Shown here: positions 12,421-23,950 of the stretch, one piece after another
How positions within the stretch are numbered: the first letter of the stretch is position 1
Layout of the letters: each line of letters starts with the position of its first letter
Assembly (NCBI GenBank): GCA_024362935.1
Contig: JANCRA010000019.1
Span: forward strand, 8,924,501-8,988,500
From: Setophaga petechia
Lineage: Eukaryota; Chordata; Aves; Passeriformes; Parulidae
Direction: 5' to 3'
Length of the DNA: 64,000 nucleotides
Notes under the pieces: model-generated
Told to the model about the DNA's origin: nothing
The model's database searches: none
What the model saw: the letters and a program-made list of their open reading frames with translations, nothing else
Translations under genes and position numbers: made by a program

Positions 12421-12960
12421 TGTGCTTAGAGGCGCAGACCCACAAGAGAAGACTGCATTTGACTTGAGGCTGTGAAGAAGGCTTCCAAAATTGATTGATA
12501 GTACTGGGATTATGGGGGTGTAGGTGGTTAGAAGTCTGTAGTATCACAAGGTGGAAAACGTAGAGTTTGGGATTTTAGAATATAGAAATAAATATGAAGC
12601 AAGATGGAGGTTGTAGGGTGGAGGCAGGTTGTTCTTCTTTACCTTCTTCCTTCTTCTTCATGGGTTTGGGTGATGTTTTGCAAACGGACAGAAAAATCCG
12701 CATTGCAGGCTTCCAGGGATCAGTTATTGGGTAAAAAGGGAAAATTATCTAGGTGTCCTTTCTTAAATGCATAGTTTAGTCTTAAAAGACTTCGTAACAA
12801 GAGATAGTTAGCCATTTTGTGCCTTTCTAATAAAAAGCTGCCAAACTCATAGTTGTGAGACTGTTTTACTGATAAGAAATAATAGTCACTTGAGTCCAAA
12901 CATGAACTACTGCCTCAAGTGCCTTCAATCCAGAGCCAGAGAAACCGAGACTTCCTTATA
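12421..12960 (+). mobile_element. Endogenous retrovirus LTR, sense orientation
   Basis: The sequence opens with TGTGCTTAGAGG and proceeds like a songbird ERV LTR as I remember the family: ATTTGACTTGAGGCTGTG, a purine-rich AAGATGGAGG block (about 12600), and a CT-rich TTCTTCCTTCTTCTTC block. A TATA-like CTAATAAAAAGC lies near 12826, then a degraded polyadenylation-like AAATAATAG near 12878. The U5-like end CCAGAGCCAGAGAAACC stops near 12960. No gag, pol or env sequence and no second LTR follow, so this is either a solo LTR or a truncated copy. No convincing target-site duplication is visible. The end points are estimates. Confidence 0.6.
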
Positions 12961-13616
12961 ATGGGAAGGTTTTAGATGTAGTGAGGAATGGTCACCTTTC
13001 ATACTGAGAGCAATCCCAAGGTTTCTGTGTCCATCTCTCATCCAATTTTGAAGAAGTAAATCCATCACCAAGTTGAGTGGCTCTTCTGCATGAGATGGTA
13101 TTTGTGTAGATGTACAGTGTATTTTCAAGCGTTATCTCTCTTCACCTTAAGCATCATAAAAGTGTAAGTGTACAGTAATATGAGTTGTTTCTCTAGAGGC
13201 AAAAAAAAAAGCTACCTGAAAAATTTAAGGATTTATAATAAATGTTTATGCCAAATAGCCTTTCAAGTTCTAAACACTTTCTAACCACTGCAGGGGTTCT
13301 TGGTAAACAAGATGTTTATACCTAGGCCTCTGAAGCAGCATCTAAACCATAATCCCTTTTTCTTACATCTATGACCAAACAGAACTTGAAACAATATCCA
13401 CTCTGCCCTCCTCTTCCAAAAACAATCAACTCTTTCTGATTCTTTTATCTTTGTCCTAAAAAGCTTCTCATGATGAATGCTCACTAATTGTAATTAATTC
13501 CAATGTATCATTACCTTTGGGAATGCCTAATTTGAATAGGTTTTGATGCAATGACCTCTTTAACGTGGTGTTATGATTTAACCCCAGCTAGAAAAGCGTA
13601 TTGGTTTTTCTATAAG

Positions 13617-13722
13617 TAGATTTTTGTCTTGGGTCCTCTTTTTCTTTCTTTTTCTTCCTTTTATTATTTCTCTTTTTTAATTTTTTTAATTGTTGGGTGT
13701 TTTGTATTCTTTTTTTTTTTTT
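13617..13722. repeat. T-rich tract ending in T13
   Basis: Irregular T-rich low-complexity DNA with CTTT units, ending in a run of thirteen T residues at 13710-13722. It follows directly on the short LTR-terminus-like match at 13569-13590. Confidence 0.7.
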
Positions 13723-16700
13723 GATGTTCAGTACCTGAGGATCACACTGTGACTAATCTTGACTCTACTGTGTGTGTATATAGCCCTTTGGTGTGCTGTA
13801 GATTTAAGAAGAAGAGCTGAGCAAATCCCGGCATAGTCAGAACACTTTCTCTTGCCCTTGGGCTGGAGATAGGCCAGGACAATGACTTCTACTGAAGACC
13901 AGAAATAAAAAATGTATAATGTCTTTTGAACTGACATGTAGAATTTACCAAAATGGAAACCACATGTTTCTAAAAATTTAAACACAGAGGTGGCTGCACT
14001 AGCATTATACTCACATCTGGAAGTAGCCATCCCTCACAGAGGCAGCTTTGTAAATCTTTTCAGGGGGCATCATCCTAAAATTCATTTTGCATGGGCTAAA
14101 ATACAATAAGATACACTGAAAAACATGCAGCTAATGTAGAAATATAATATAACGAATAGACAGGGACAAGAACAAAAGGACAGACATTAAATAGGAAAGA
14201 ATGGAAAGCAACTTGTGTTATTTCAGAAAGAATTGTGAGTGTAACTTTTGTTTTTCTTTCTCTCCATGAATGCATTTGACAGAATGGTATGATTGTTATC
14301 TAGCTTGTCTTTTTTCAGTTTGCAAGTGTATGCTGAGAGTGACCAAATTAAATAATAATCTCTTATTCACAGTAACAGTTTCCTACATGTACTCAAAACC
14401 ACACAGACTTTGTTGGCCGAAATAAATTCTTAGTACATTTTGGCATAAAAGAACAGTGGGAAACTGAGCAGAACTATCTGCCTCGTGCCTCATCTGCAGG
14501 ATTGCAAACTGCACCCAAACTTCTCTCACTTTACTGCTGGTGGCATCAAAGGTAGAAGCACTGTGACTTGACTTTTATCAAGTGGATCTGTATAAATTTA
14601 GAGAGGAGTGCTGCTTTTAGGCATCTAGTATGGAGGACTGATTCATTCCTGTGGCTACCAGAATGATAAATTCTCCAACTTCCACGTTGAACTGGAGGTA
14701 GGATTTCCTGATCTTCATCAGAGGATTCTCTGGGCCTCTGATTTAGAGAACAGGGCTTAGGTATGTGGGCACAAGAGGGAAAAACATGTTATACATTTCT
14801 CTTTGAGTCTTGGTTGCTTTGCTGAAGAGATCCCTGGTGTGGAGGTCTCAGCAGGAAGCAAATGCCATATGGGTTTGAGCTCTGTAAAAGAGAAATGGGT
14901 ATATCAAATTCTGCAATATGGAATAGAACTATATTTTTATAAGGAGTGTTGACAACATTGAAAAGCTAAGCAGCAGGCCAGAAAAAGATTACCCATGCCC
15001 TTAACTGTCCCTCAGAAATGTGTCCCTCTCATTAAACAATTGGGAAGCTCCACTACTGTGTAAATTTCAATTCTAGTGCAAGAATTCAAGGGAAGCAAGT
15101 TCCAATAGGGTCACACAGCTCTTCAGAGTTGAAGGTGGGTAGCTCTTGTAAGTAGAAAAAGGGTTTTAGCTTTTCTGCCTTCTCAGCTGTTGGAGACATA
15201 TTCCTGCCAAAAGAGCCAGCAGTTGAGAAATGGCAAAAAAATAGAAGTTATGTGCTCCTTTCAAACAGGTGCACTATGCCTGCAGCAAAGAGAAAGACAC
15301 ATGAGAACATGCATTTGCACAAGGAGGCATTAGAATAAAAAAGGCTTGAGCTGCAGAGACTGAAATATCTTTACAAGATGGCAGGCAGCCAGAAAGCTGA
15401 AGAGTGGGGGGATGACTGCTTTTTCTTATTTTTCACATTTTTGATTGAAGACACTTGATTCTGATTTCAGCTATGTGGTTACATATTGATGCTTAAAATG
15501 TGAAATCAGCTGTTATTCAGAAGCTGATTTAACAAGCTAGGCAGGAATATCTGCCAGCATAGCTAAGTTCAGAAATCAGGCACAGGTTTTCTGCCAGAAG
15601 AATTGGGAACCAAGAAACCATAACAAAACACAGCCACATCAGCCAGTATATGTTGCTACAGATCAGACCTGTATTAAAAATATTTTCTCAGTATAACAGG
15701 AATATTTAGGTGTTTCTTAAAAGATTTTATTGAGTTTAAGGTAACACAGTTTGCATTTTGCTACACAAAATGCTGCAATGTCTTTCAATGTATGCCTCTA
15801 TTCCTTATGTGCAACTGAGTTCTTTATGCCTGCAGAATTCTAAAGTAACACAAAGATAGCTGTATATACCAAATATCTGTCAAAGGATTTAGCCTTTGTT
15901 ATAACAGCCATGAGTTTTCAGGATGTACATGTAGCCATCTGTACCTTTCCCTGAAGTGCTTATCTGTGTGATCCTTCAAAAAATTAAACCTATTCTTTGA
16001 GTCACACAGATACATATTTTTCACTCATATGTAATTGGTGTTTAGAAAATAAAAGCTGTTTTTCTCAGTTCCCGTCTCTCAAACAATTTAACATTTTCTA
16101 AGAAAATATGTACTTTATAAGTGAATCCAAGATCCCTCTAACTAAATATGTTCCATTTTCCTCACATCTTGAGAATTTTATTCTGCTTCTTCATTGACAA
16201 GCATAATGGAAAAAGTGGCACAGCAAGAGCTCTGCTTATTATTTGCTTTGATAGGCATAACTGGAAGGAGATGTTCTAAGCTCCAAGTATCTCAGGTAGC
16301 CATTTTAAAACATAATATTTACAGTGGCTCTCTGAGCGAGAGAAAAGCCTTACAATTCAAAACTACTGTCTGATAACATCCTGTCCACTCGTTCCAGTTT
16401 ATTTTGCTGGGGCTTTATATGGTGATACAAAACAAATGTCACACAGTTGCAATTTTTAGTCTCAAAATTTTATGTCTGTTCTCATTGCCTATAGTATCAA
16501 ATTCTTCAAATTTTCTGACAATGCATATGAAGGTTTCTAACACAGAATCAAATCTTTTTGTCATCTTTTTGTCATAATCTCATTGCTGTAATATCATCAC
16601 CTTTGGCAATCATGTCTGACAGTTCATGAAAATGCAGATTGCCATCAAACCTACAAGGAAGGAGCCTTCAGATGCCAATGCATCCTTAGGGCAAAGAGTC

Positions 16701-18039
16701 AAACTACAAAGTTTATTGCTCTTCAAGTGGTCACATACCTTTGGCATTTTTTCCCAGTCCTTCTCTTCCCTGAATCTTACACTGATGAAAAAAAAGAAAT
16801 TATACAGCCAAATGAACATTACTATACAGATATTTTTAGAAACTTTGATTCTGAATTTAGATGAGCTCTAGGTGGGTAAAAAATTGCACTATCAATTTCC
16901 ATATCTTTTCTCTTAAATGACATATTTTGTTTAGATTTAAATTCTGCTTCTATTTACTTTTGTATTCTGACTGGTTTTTTCAAGGAACTCTAAACTAGGA
17001 AATATTAAATAAGTTTTAACCATTTTTTAATAGATCGTGGGAAAAAAACAAGCAAAATAAATAAAGCAAAACTAGAGTGGGCAGTGTCAAGAGTTGAAAA
17101 ATAGGGATATTTAAATTCGTTTGCAGTATATAAGAATCATCTGTGCATATTATACAATTGTTAGGTACTGTTAGGAAATAGCACGGTCCACAGAGCCTAT
17201 CTGAACACTAAAAAAAATAGTTGTCTGACAAGGTTTACCCTGACCAGACATGAATTATGCCAAAGAAGACAAGAATATGAAATCTATAATGTACACAGGA
17301 ACTACAGTATAAAAGTCCATCTTAACCCACATGAATTTCCCAATAGCTTTTTGTCTGAGGCTGAAATAAATCAACCCGAATTAAGAAAGATTCAGTTCTA
17401 TTTGTATTTTTCTATATTCACATGGGAAATATCTTCTACTCCACTGAAAAGTCAGCCTTAAAAAAAAGGAACAACAATCGATTTTTGTGTCTTGAAGACA
17501 CATAAATTCTAGTGACTGATTATCACAGTGTGTAAACACCAAAAAGCATAAGATCCATTAGGACACCAGCATTAGAAACATTTCTGAGACAGAACATAGA
17601 AAGTCACTGAGGATCAAAGGTAGAAGTTACTGACAGGTATCTGGTAAAAAACAAGATAATCCTGTCATCTGACATCCAATTGACTACATTCTGTTGTATT
17701 AATTAAGTCCTCATTGTTGAAGGTTATTCTTGGAAGGTGCTTTGTGTTTAGAGCAGCTCTTGCAATGTTTGTCAAATGCAGTAGTGACACTATGACTGTC
17801 TCAAGTCTGTTGTTCACTGGCACCTTGGAGTTTCCTAGGAGCAAAGTTAAATAGGGTTAAGCTGCAAAACAGGGCATGGAATAAGAAAATTTTATACCAG
17901 AGATACCAGAGACAGATGACAATCTAGAATCAGTTTATTAATTCATTCATTATTAAGACCAAAAATTTGTGGGAGGGTAACAACAGTTTCAGAAGAAAAA
18001 CAATTAAGCAAATACTACAAAATTGCTTTTGAGATTAAG

Positions 18040-18090
18040 AAAAAAAAAAAAAAAAAACAAACAAAAACAAACAAAAAAAACCCCAAAAAA
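18040..18090. repeat. A18 run and (CAAA)n-like tract
   Basis: Eighteen A residues are followed by ACAAAC/AAAAC units and CCCC-A6. Birds largely lack poly(A)-tailed LINE activity of the L1 type, so I looked for a processed pseudogene upstream and saw none. I treat it as simple sequence. Confidence 0.8.
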
Positions 18091-19136
18091 TAACCAATTC
18101 CTTTTAACCATCATACTGTTGTGTATAAACACGCTATTTGTGCACAACCAGAGGACAATATGGACTCCAAGATCATTAGCAAATATTTAGTAATGAGCCA
18201 AATTCTGAGTTACAGAGCTTATGCCCCCAAACTAAATTTAAACTTGCGAAATGTACTGCTGTGTCATAAAAAGGTACACAGCAGACTAGGAACATACCCT
18301 CACACAACCAGGACCTGGATCACAGAGCCTCAGGAAGATCAGAGCCGATCCCATCTGCTTCATCATTCCTCAAATTGTTGAAGTCCTATCCTAATGCATG
18401 CAGTAAGCTTTTTCATTCCTCTTAATTCTTTTATTCTTATGAAGTTCATTCCAATCACGAATATTTGTTGTTGCAACCATAGTGATAACAGATAGTTACT
18501 GGAGACAGTACACTCGAAGTATTTTCAACAACTCTTTTTTTAAAATTTGACTGTATTAGTGTCTCTCTGTGGCAATGCTGCAATAGATACGATGTTGCTA
18601 TAATTCTTACATCCGTTTTCAGTTATGACATTAACAACTGTTCTGTTTAAGACTATTCCAGAAGCTATGAAGAGAGATCATTCTTTCAGCATTTTCCTGA
18701 GAAAATACAACTTCTCTGTATTTTCTTCAGAACTTCACATGTGCCTAAACTCTTCTGGGAAGACATCTACAGCCTTTAACACACTCTAAATGTAGAATAA
18801 ATTTCCAATGTTTGGTTTTACATAACTGAAATAAGTAAGGAACTTTTCTTGAGGGTACATTGATATAGGTATAAAGGAGAATTTGTACTACTTTCAGAGA
18901 AAATCCATTTCGTTCACATGACATAAAAAAAGACAGGAAAAGCAAATGAAGTGAGTAGAGAAGAGAATAAAAAAACATGAGGAAGGAAATAATTATAAAT
19001 ATTTTCCAAATAAAATTGGGCAGAACACATTGTTATGGACCCAATGAGATTTTTGGGTGAGATATGTAATCTAGAAATATTAAATAACTCTTACTTCTAT
19101 TTTTGTTGATTAGGCACTCATATATTCTGTAGCTTG

Positions 19137-19182
19137 AGTGTGTATGCGTGTACATGTACATGCACATATACTTGTACATGTA
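19137..19182. repeat. Alternating purine-pyrimidine tract
   Basis: A run of TG, TA and CA dinucleotides with repeated GTACATGTACATG-like units. It is nearly unbroken purine-pyrimidine alternation and partly self-complementary (TGTACATGTACA). Such tracts can adopt Z-DNA or cruciform forms; no function is claimed. Confidence 0.6.
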
Positions 19183-20267
19183 TAGCACAGACACTTCTCA
19201 AGCTGTTAAAAGCAGAACATATCCACCAGGAAGTGGAGCAGATCCAGCAAACAGCTTTCCTAGTTTTGCAGTGTGCCATTAGTATATGACAAGGAAAAAA
19301 ATAGAGTTGCAATTAGGTCTGTGCAAGTAATGGAGAACAGATTTTAAAACTAGTCATCAAATTATTCAAGTAAGTTATCCAAGGAATTATTTCAGCAAAG
19401 TGTGTGTGTTTAGTATGAAAAGGTGAGAAAGAAATTGTCAGCAAAGAGGGACAGAGAGCTTTCTTGAAAGGCATAGCAGGGTTAGTGGTCCCTTAATTGG
19501 GCCCTTGGTAGGAAATCAGAGCAGAGAGATTGTTTTCATTGGATGTGTGAGAAATTGTGGAGATGTAAAATCAGTGGAGCATTAGAAGTCTGAATTTTTT
19601 TAATATAGTAAAGCTGAGATCTGGCTAAAGGAAAACACAGTAGGAAATATCCAACTTGAAGTTTTAGCAGAAAAGGAAAGATTGAACCTGGCTTTTCTCT
19701 TTTCACTCTTCAGTATTTAATGCACTAGAGTTTCTTTGCAACTCACTTTACCAAGTGAGTTTCTGCTTTTCCTGCTCATATATACAACTGGATTCTTTAA
19801 CTTTTTTGAGTGAATAGACCAAGTAAAGCATCACATTAGAATTTATTTACTATGCTGCGAGTATCTGAAAATACAAAATCCACAGATTTAAAAAGAAAAC
19901 AGGAACACAGCATAGCATACCTTAAAGAGGAACAACAACTCAAGAGTATTAAGTGTATCACCCTCTCCAGATTCCTATGGCATTTGAAATTGATAGGAAT
20001 TGTTTAAAAGTGGAGAAAAACTAGTAGTGTAAAGCAAAAAGAGGAAAAACTTATCTAGTTGATTTATCTCAGTCTGGAGATGTGACATTTTTGACTAGGA
20101 AATGCAAAAAATAGTTACAATGTAAAAGGACAACCCCACAGCCTACCCAACCCCCCAAACTCACAGTAAATTCCTACCATGATATAGGCAGAAAAATAAT
20201 ATTTCAAATAAATTTTATTTCATTCATTGAAAAGATAGCCTTGCTTGTGTTTCAGGGGTTTTTTTTT

Positions 20268-20423
20268 AAATTCTATTCAAATTAAGAGGAAAAAAATTCT
20301 GGTATGCAGAATTTTTTTTCCTTTTAGATCTCTAAAAGGAAATTTTATTTAAATTAAGAGGAAAAAAATTCTGGTATGCAGAATTCTGGTATGCAGAATT
20401 TTTTTTCCTTTTAGATCTCTAAA
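20268..20423. repeat. 72-bp tandem duplication with nested hairpins
   Basis: AAATTCTATTC at 20268 and AAATTTTATTT at 20340 begin two copies spaced 72 bp. From 20279 and 20351 onward, 58 bases are identical, except that copy two carries an extra exact 15-base unit (TTCTGGTATGCAGAA doubled). Within copy one, GGAAAAAAATTCTG (20288-20301) pairs with CAGAATTTTTTTTCC (20307-20321) around a 5-base loop. The next 20 bases, 20320-20339, are a second perfect inverted repeat with 9-bp arms (CCTTTTAGA / TCTAAAAGG). The near-zero divergence implies a recent event. Confidence 0.92.
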
Positions 20424-23400
20424 CTGACTATATGCTGATATGGTGGTAATAAAAGATTATCATCTGGTGTATGACCTGTGCAAAAGACGCTAAGGGGTAA
20501 AAATCTGTGTCTTCATGGACATATCACAAAAGCAGCTACCCTGTACAGAATTCTCACCCTGAAAAAAATTGCTTAAGTGGATCCCATGGAAGTCAGTGGG
20601 ATGATGAAATCTTTCCAATAAACTTTCCTTCATGGATCAGTGCAGAAGGCACACAGTTCTGATGGTCTCGCAGATTTTCACTTAATCATTCTTCAGCCAT
20701 TTAGCTAGTAAATTTTTAAGAGGAGGAAAATCAAAGCCTGGGTGCAACCACAGAAAAGGATTATTCATTCTGGCACTCTGAATGAATATTCGGATAACAA
20801 GACACATATTTCAGTTCTACTCCCACGATATTAACTCCCTGGTATTTCTGAAACTTGAATACTGTCTCATGGCAAATTCCCTGGTAAGCAAAGTTGCAAC
20901 TCTTTTTTGTTTTGCAGAATAAAATAAAAATGTTTTCTCAGATTTTTCCTAAGCAGTTGTTTTCTGAATTTGCCAAATATGTCAGCTACCTCCGTGATTC
21001 ACATGCCAAGGCTGCTCAAAAACCACCATGGAGACATAAGTAGAGCTCAGCAGCGCCTAAGGGGTTAAACTTGCTATTCTGAGCCGAGCCAATTTCACTT
21101 TGTATGTTCTGCAGTGCAGTGAAAGTTAATTCATTCTAAAGCACAGAGCTTTCCAGCAACATTGTTAATATTATAATGTTCCTTTGCTGCACTGTCCTAG
21201 CTAGTTTATTAGATGAAAGAAAAATACAGATGTGCTGACAAGCAGAGTTATACCTACCCATACTGGAAAAATTTTTATTAAAATTACTTTAAATCATTTT
21301 TATGCAGTAGTATAAGCTCCTTTAAAATTCCAAAGTAGTTATTTTGATTTTTAGTAGTATAGCTGATTACATTTGATATAGGCCTGCTGTTTGTTTCCTT
21401 TTAATAAAAAAGCATGCTTTTCTGATTGTGTGAGGATAATTTTTCTCTTTTTAAGCTGCAGTAGAATTTTCTGAATTAAAAGGTAATTGGGTTAGATGGG
21501 TGCTACATTTACAGATATAGAAAAAATTAATACACCAAAATAGTAACACAAAGACAGACATTATGGCTGTCTCTAATAGGAAAGCAAAACAATCCAATAG
21601 TCCTAGAGTGATTTCTGGGGAAAATAGAAAACCTGGTAGATCCCACATACAATAGCTATAGTGACATAAGCAAACAAAAAAATGATATTTATGTGCAGAA
21701 TGGAGTGAAGGTTGACAGCACATTCAAAGTCTAATGCATTTATTGGGCAGTCTCTTTCCTATCTGTGCTCTAGCAGTCAGATAAAGGCAGAAACAGTTTA
21801 TTACAATGTATAAAGGGCTCTAAGAAAGTCATCTCACTGGTTAAAGTTTAGCAGCAGACAAACTGTGAATAAAGGCACCAAAACAAGATTTAACACCTTT
21901 TCTTCCATTTCAGTCCACACAACTCTGAATTCTAGTGGCTTTTGCATTATTTAAAGCTTATTTTGTGCCTGTATCTTGTTGGATGTTTAGATCCCCTTGA
22001 CACATGTATGAGGCAGTTGATTTTGCTTTCATTTCAAGACCTTGAGTTCTAAACACAAATAGAACAATGTCATTACTATGGCATCGATGCACCTGAAAAT
22101 CCACACAAACATCTAACATCCTTCCATCCCTGACAGACTACCCAGCTTATTTCCAAGTCCATGACTGTCATCGCCTCCAAAGGCTGAGCTCTTTGTAAAA
22201 CCCTCTGCTGAGGGCAGTGCAGCACAGCCCCTGTGCTGTCCAGAAGCTGATTTGAAGGGAGGGCAGGAACACAAACATCAGCGTTTGGAGAGGTGGTCTC
22301 TGCTCAGCACTCATTCCAGTTGAGGTCAGGCCCAAATTCAGAGCTGGCTCCACAGGCTGAGCTATGAATTGGCTGCAAGGAATCCCAACTGGAAGAAACT
22401 TTGGACACTGAAAGGTAAGAGGGTGTTGTGTTCCTTCCTGTTCTTTGTCTCCATTAACTTCTGACAGTCCTGCTGGACATTAGTTTAAAACTATGACTGT
22501 CCTTAGAACATAGTTCTCTTTTGTAGTAGCTCAAAACCAGCTGAGGACCCATTCTTCAAGACATACTTGTAAAATGCATTTGTATCTTCCTTTGTTTCAG
22601 ATTTTTAGGGTTTAGCCAGAGAATTTGATTTGACTGCTCATGACACAAAGAAACATTGGGCAATTTCACTCAAGAAAAAGTTCACAGATTTTAAAAGCAT
22701 CTCATGTGCATAAATGACTCACATTTTTCTATTTCTGATTTGATTCTAAAAGGGAAAGAAATGTTAAAAATGTAAACCTAAAAAATGCAACATTAAAAAT
22801 AAGCATGTTTTTAAAAGTAAAAAGATAGTGAAAATCAGATATGTTGTAGAATCAAATAGCTTACAGTTTGAAAGAGTTATCTTTTCCCTGAAATAGAGAC
22901 AAAATATAATTCTTTATCCTCAGACATTTCTAAGCATGTTCATACAAACAAGCAAACAAGCAAGTGCAGCGTTTAGAGGCAGAAGAGTAACATGTTTCAT
23001 GGCATGAGGAAAATAGGAGAAACTGAATGAACAGGATGCCTTTAGATGAAAAGACAGAGCAGATGATAACAGATACTCCCATAAGGAAGAAAGTATGAGG
23101 TAAATGCCAAGTAATTAGGAAAAGAATGAGGAAATCAGAAAGTGACACATTAGTGATGTGTTGAGGGGAAAGCAAAGAATTATGTCCCTCATGTGGGATA
23201 TTTGAATATGAAGATACTGCATCTATAATTTCCACAAATGAAAAAATATTCATTGTGTTCCTGAAATTTTCCTTTTATTTTTCCAAGCTATCTCAGGACT
23301 TACTTTCTTTTCTTGAACTTCTACAAGTTCTTAGAATTATCTAAGTGCATCTCAACCTCAAAATTATGCAGTTTGTAAAATTAGCTGCCTTGCATTTATC

Positions 23401-23633
23401 AGAGAGAATGGTGATTCAAAGATCATATAAATTTGATCTGAGCTGAAGATTTCTCAAATTAATTAACTGAGCTAGAAATAAAGTTGACTAACAAACCAGG
23501 CCCAAAGAATTTAACCTTGGTGAGAAACTGTGAATAGCTAATTAAAACAATGCGTACAAGGAGCAATCCCAGACAGGGGAAGGCATGGGAAGGCTTGCAG
23601 ACCAGTATTGGGTCTTTGGACAGCATTGTAAGT
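20424..23633. other. Unique DNA with one structured patch, no gene seen
   Basis: No repeat family is recognised. 22150-22430 is richer in G+C and ends in AAAG/GTAAGAG (22411-22421), which matches a 5' splice-site consensus. The only frame there is a 61-codon antisense one, so an untranslated or lncRNA exon is the most that could be proposed. Antisense frames at 21451-21723, 22930-23253 and 23459-23737 are judged to be chance. Confidence 0.5.
21112..21194. other. Imperfect long hairpin in conserved-looking DNA
   Basis: CAGTGCAGTGAAAG (21112-21125) faces CTTTGCTGCACTG (21182-21194), giving an 8-bp stem, a small internal mismatch, and a further 4 bp. A smaller inner inverted repeat, AACATT/AATGTT, lies within the loop. 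The surrounding 21050-21230 is non-repetitive and has the texture of a conserved element. Structure alone does not show transcription. Confidence 0.35.
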
Positions 23634-23714
23634 GTTTGGTAGGGGGGCTGGAAAACTAGAGGACCTTTAAAGTCCCTTCCAACACGAGCCATTCTATGAC
23701 TCTGTGATTCTATG
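23634..23714 (+). mobile_element. CR1 LINE 3' end fragment
   Basis: The stretch ends in the CR1 signature: CTTTAAAGTCCCTTCCAAC, then GAGCCATTCTATG and two diverged octamers (ACTCTGTG, ATTCTATG). It is a severely 5'-truncated copy, as is usual for CR1. The 5' edge is uncertain because similarity fades above about 23634. The antisense frame over 23459-23737 is a by-product. Confidence 0.85.
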
Positions 23715-23950
23715 TCCAAAAATGAGGATCTGACCATGTTTTCAAGCTCCTGGGCTCACCATCCTTCACATCCCCATATATACACTGGGGTATGACATAT
23801 AGCTGCTGCTTTTTGAGGCTAGAGCTTTCAGAAAAAGGATACCAACACTGTATGGACCAGATGAACTTCAACTAAGCTCCCAGTAATCTGCAAGTATATT
23901 AAAGTTGAATTAGATGTTACTGCTTTTCTGTTTGTTCCAGTATGAGGTTA

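Larger units (their letters stand above)
12961..20267. other. Unique AT-rich DNA, no gene seen
   Basis: No gene or confident repeat. At 13569-13590 the sequence TGTTATGATTTAACCCCAGC resembles the terminus of another avian LTR family, but the match stops after about 22 bases. Short antisense frames at 12925-13128, 13281-13484 and 13728-14030 and opposing frames at 16610-16871 lack any family resemblance. A 9-bp inverted repeat (CTGATTTCA 15461-15469, TGAAATCAG 15501-15509) is the only other structure noticed. Confidence 0.55.

Noticed and set aside
13569..13590. TGTTATGATTTAACCCCAGC, like the terminus of an avian LTR family
   Set aside because: Similarity stops after about 22 bases and runs into T-rich simple DNA; too short to call.
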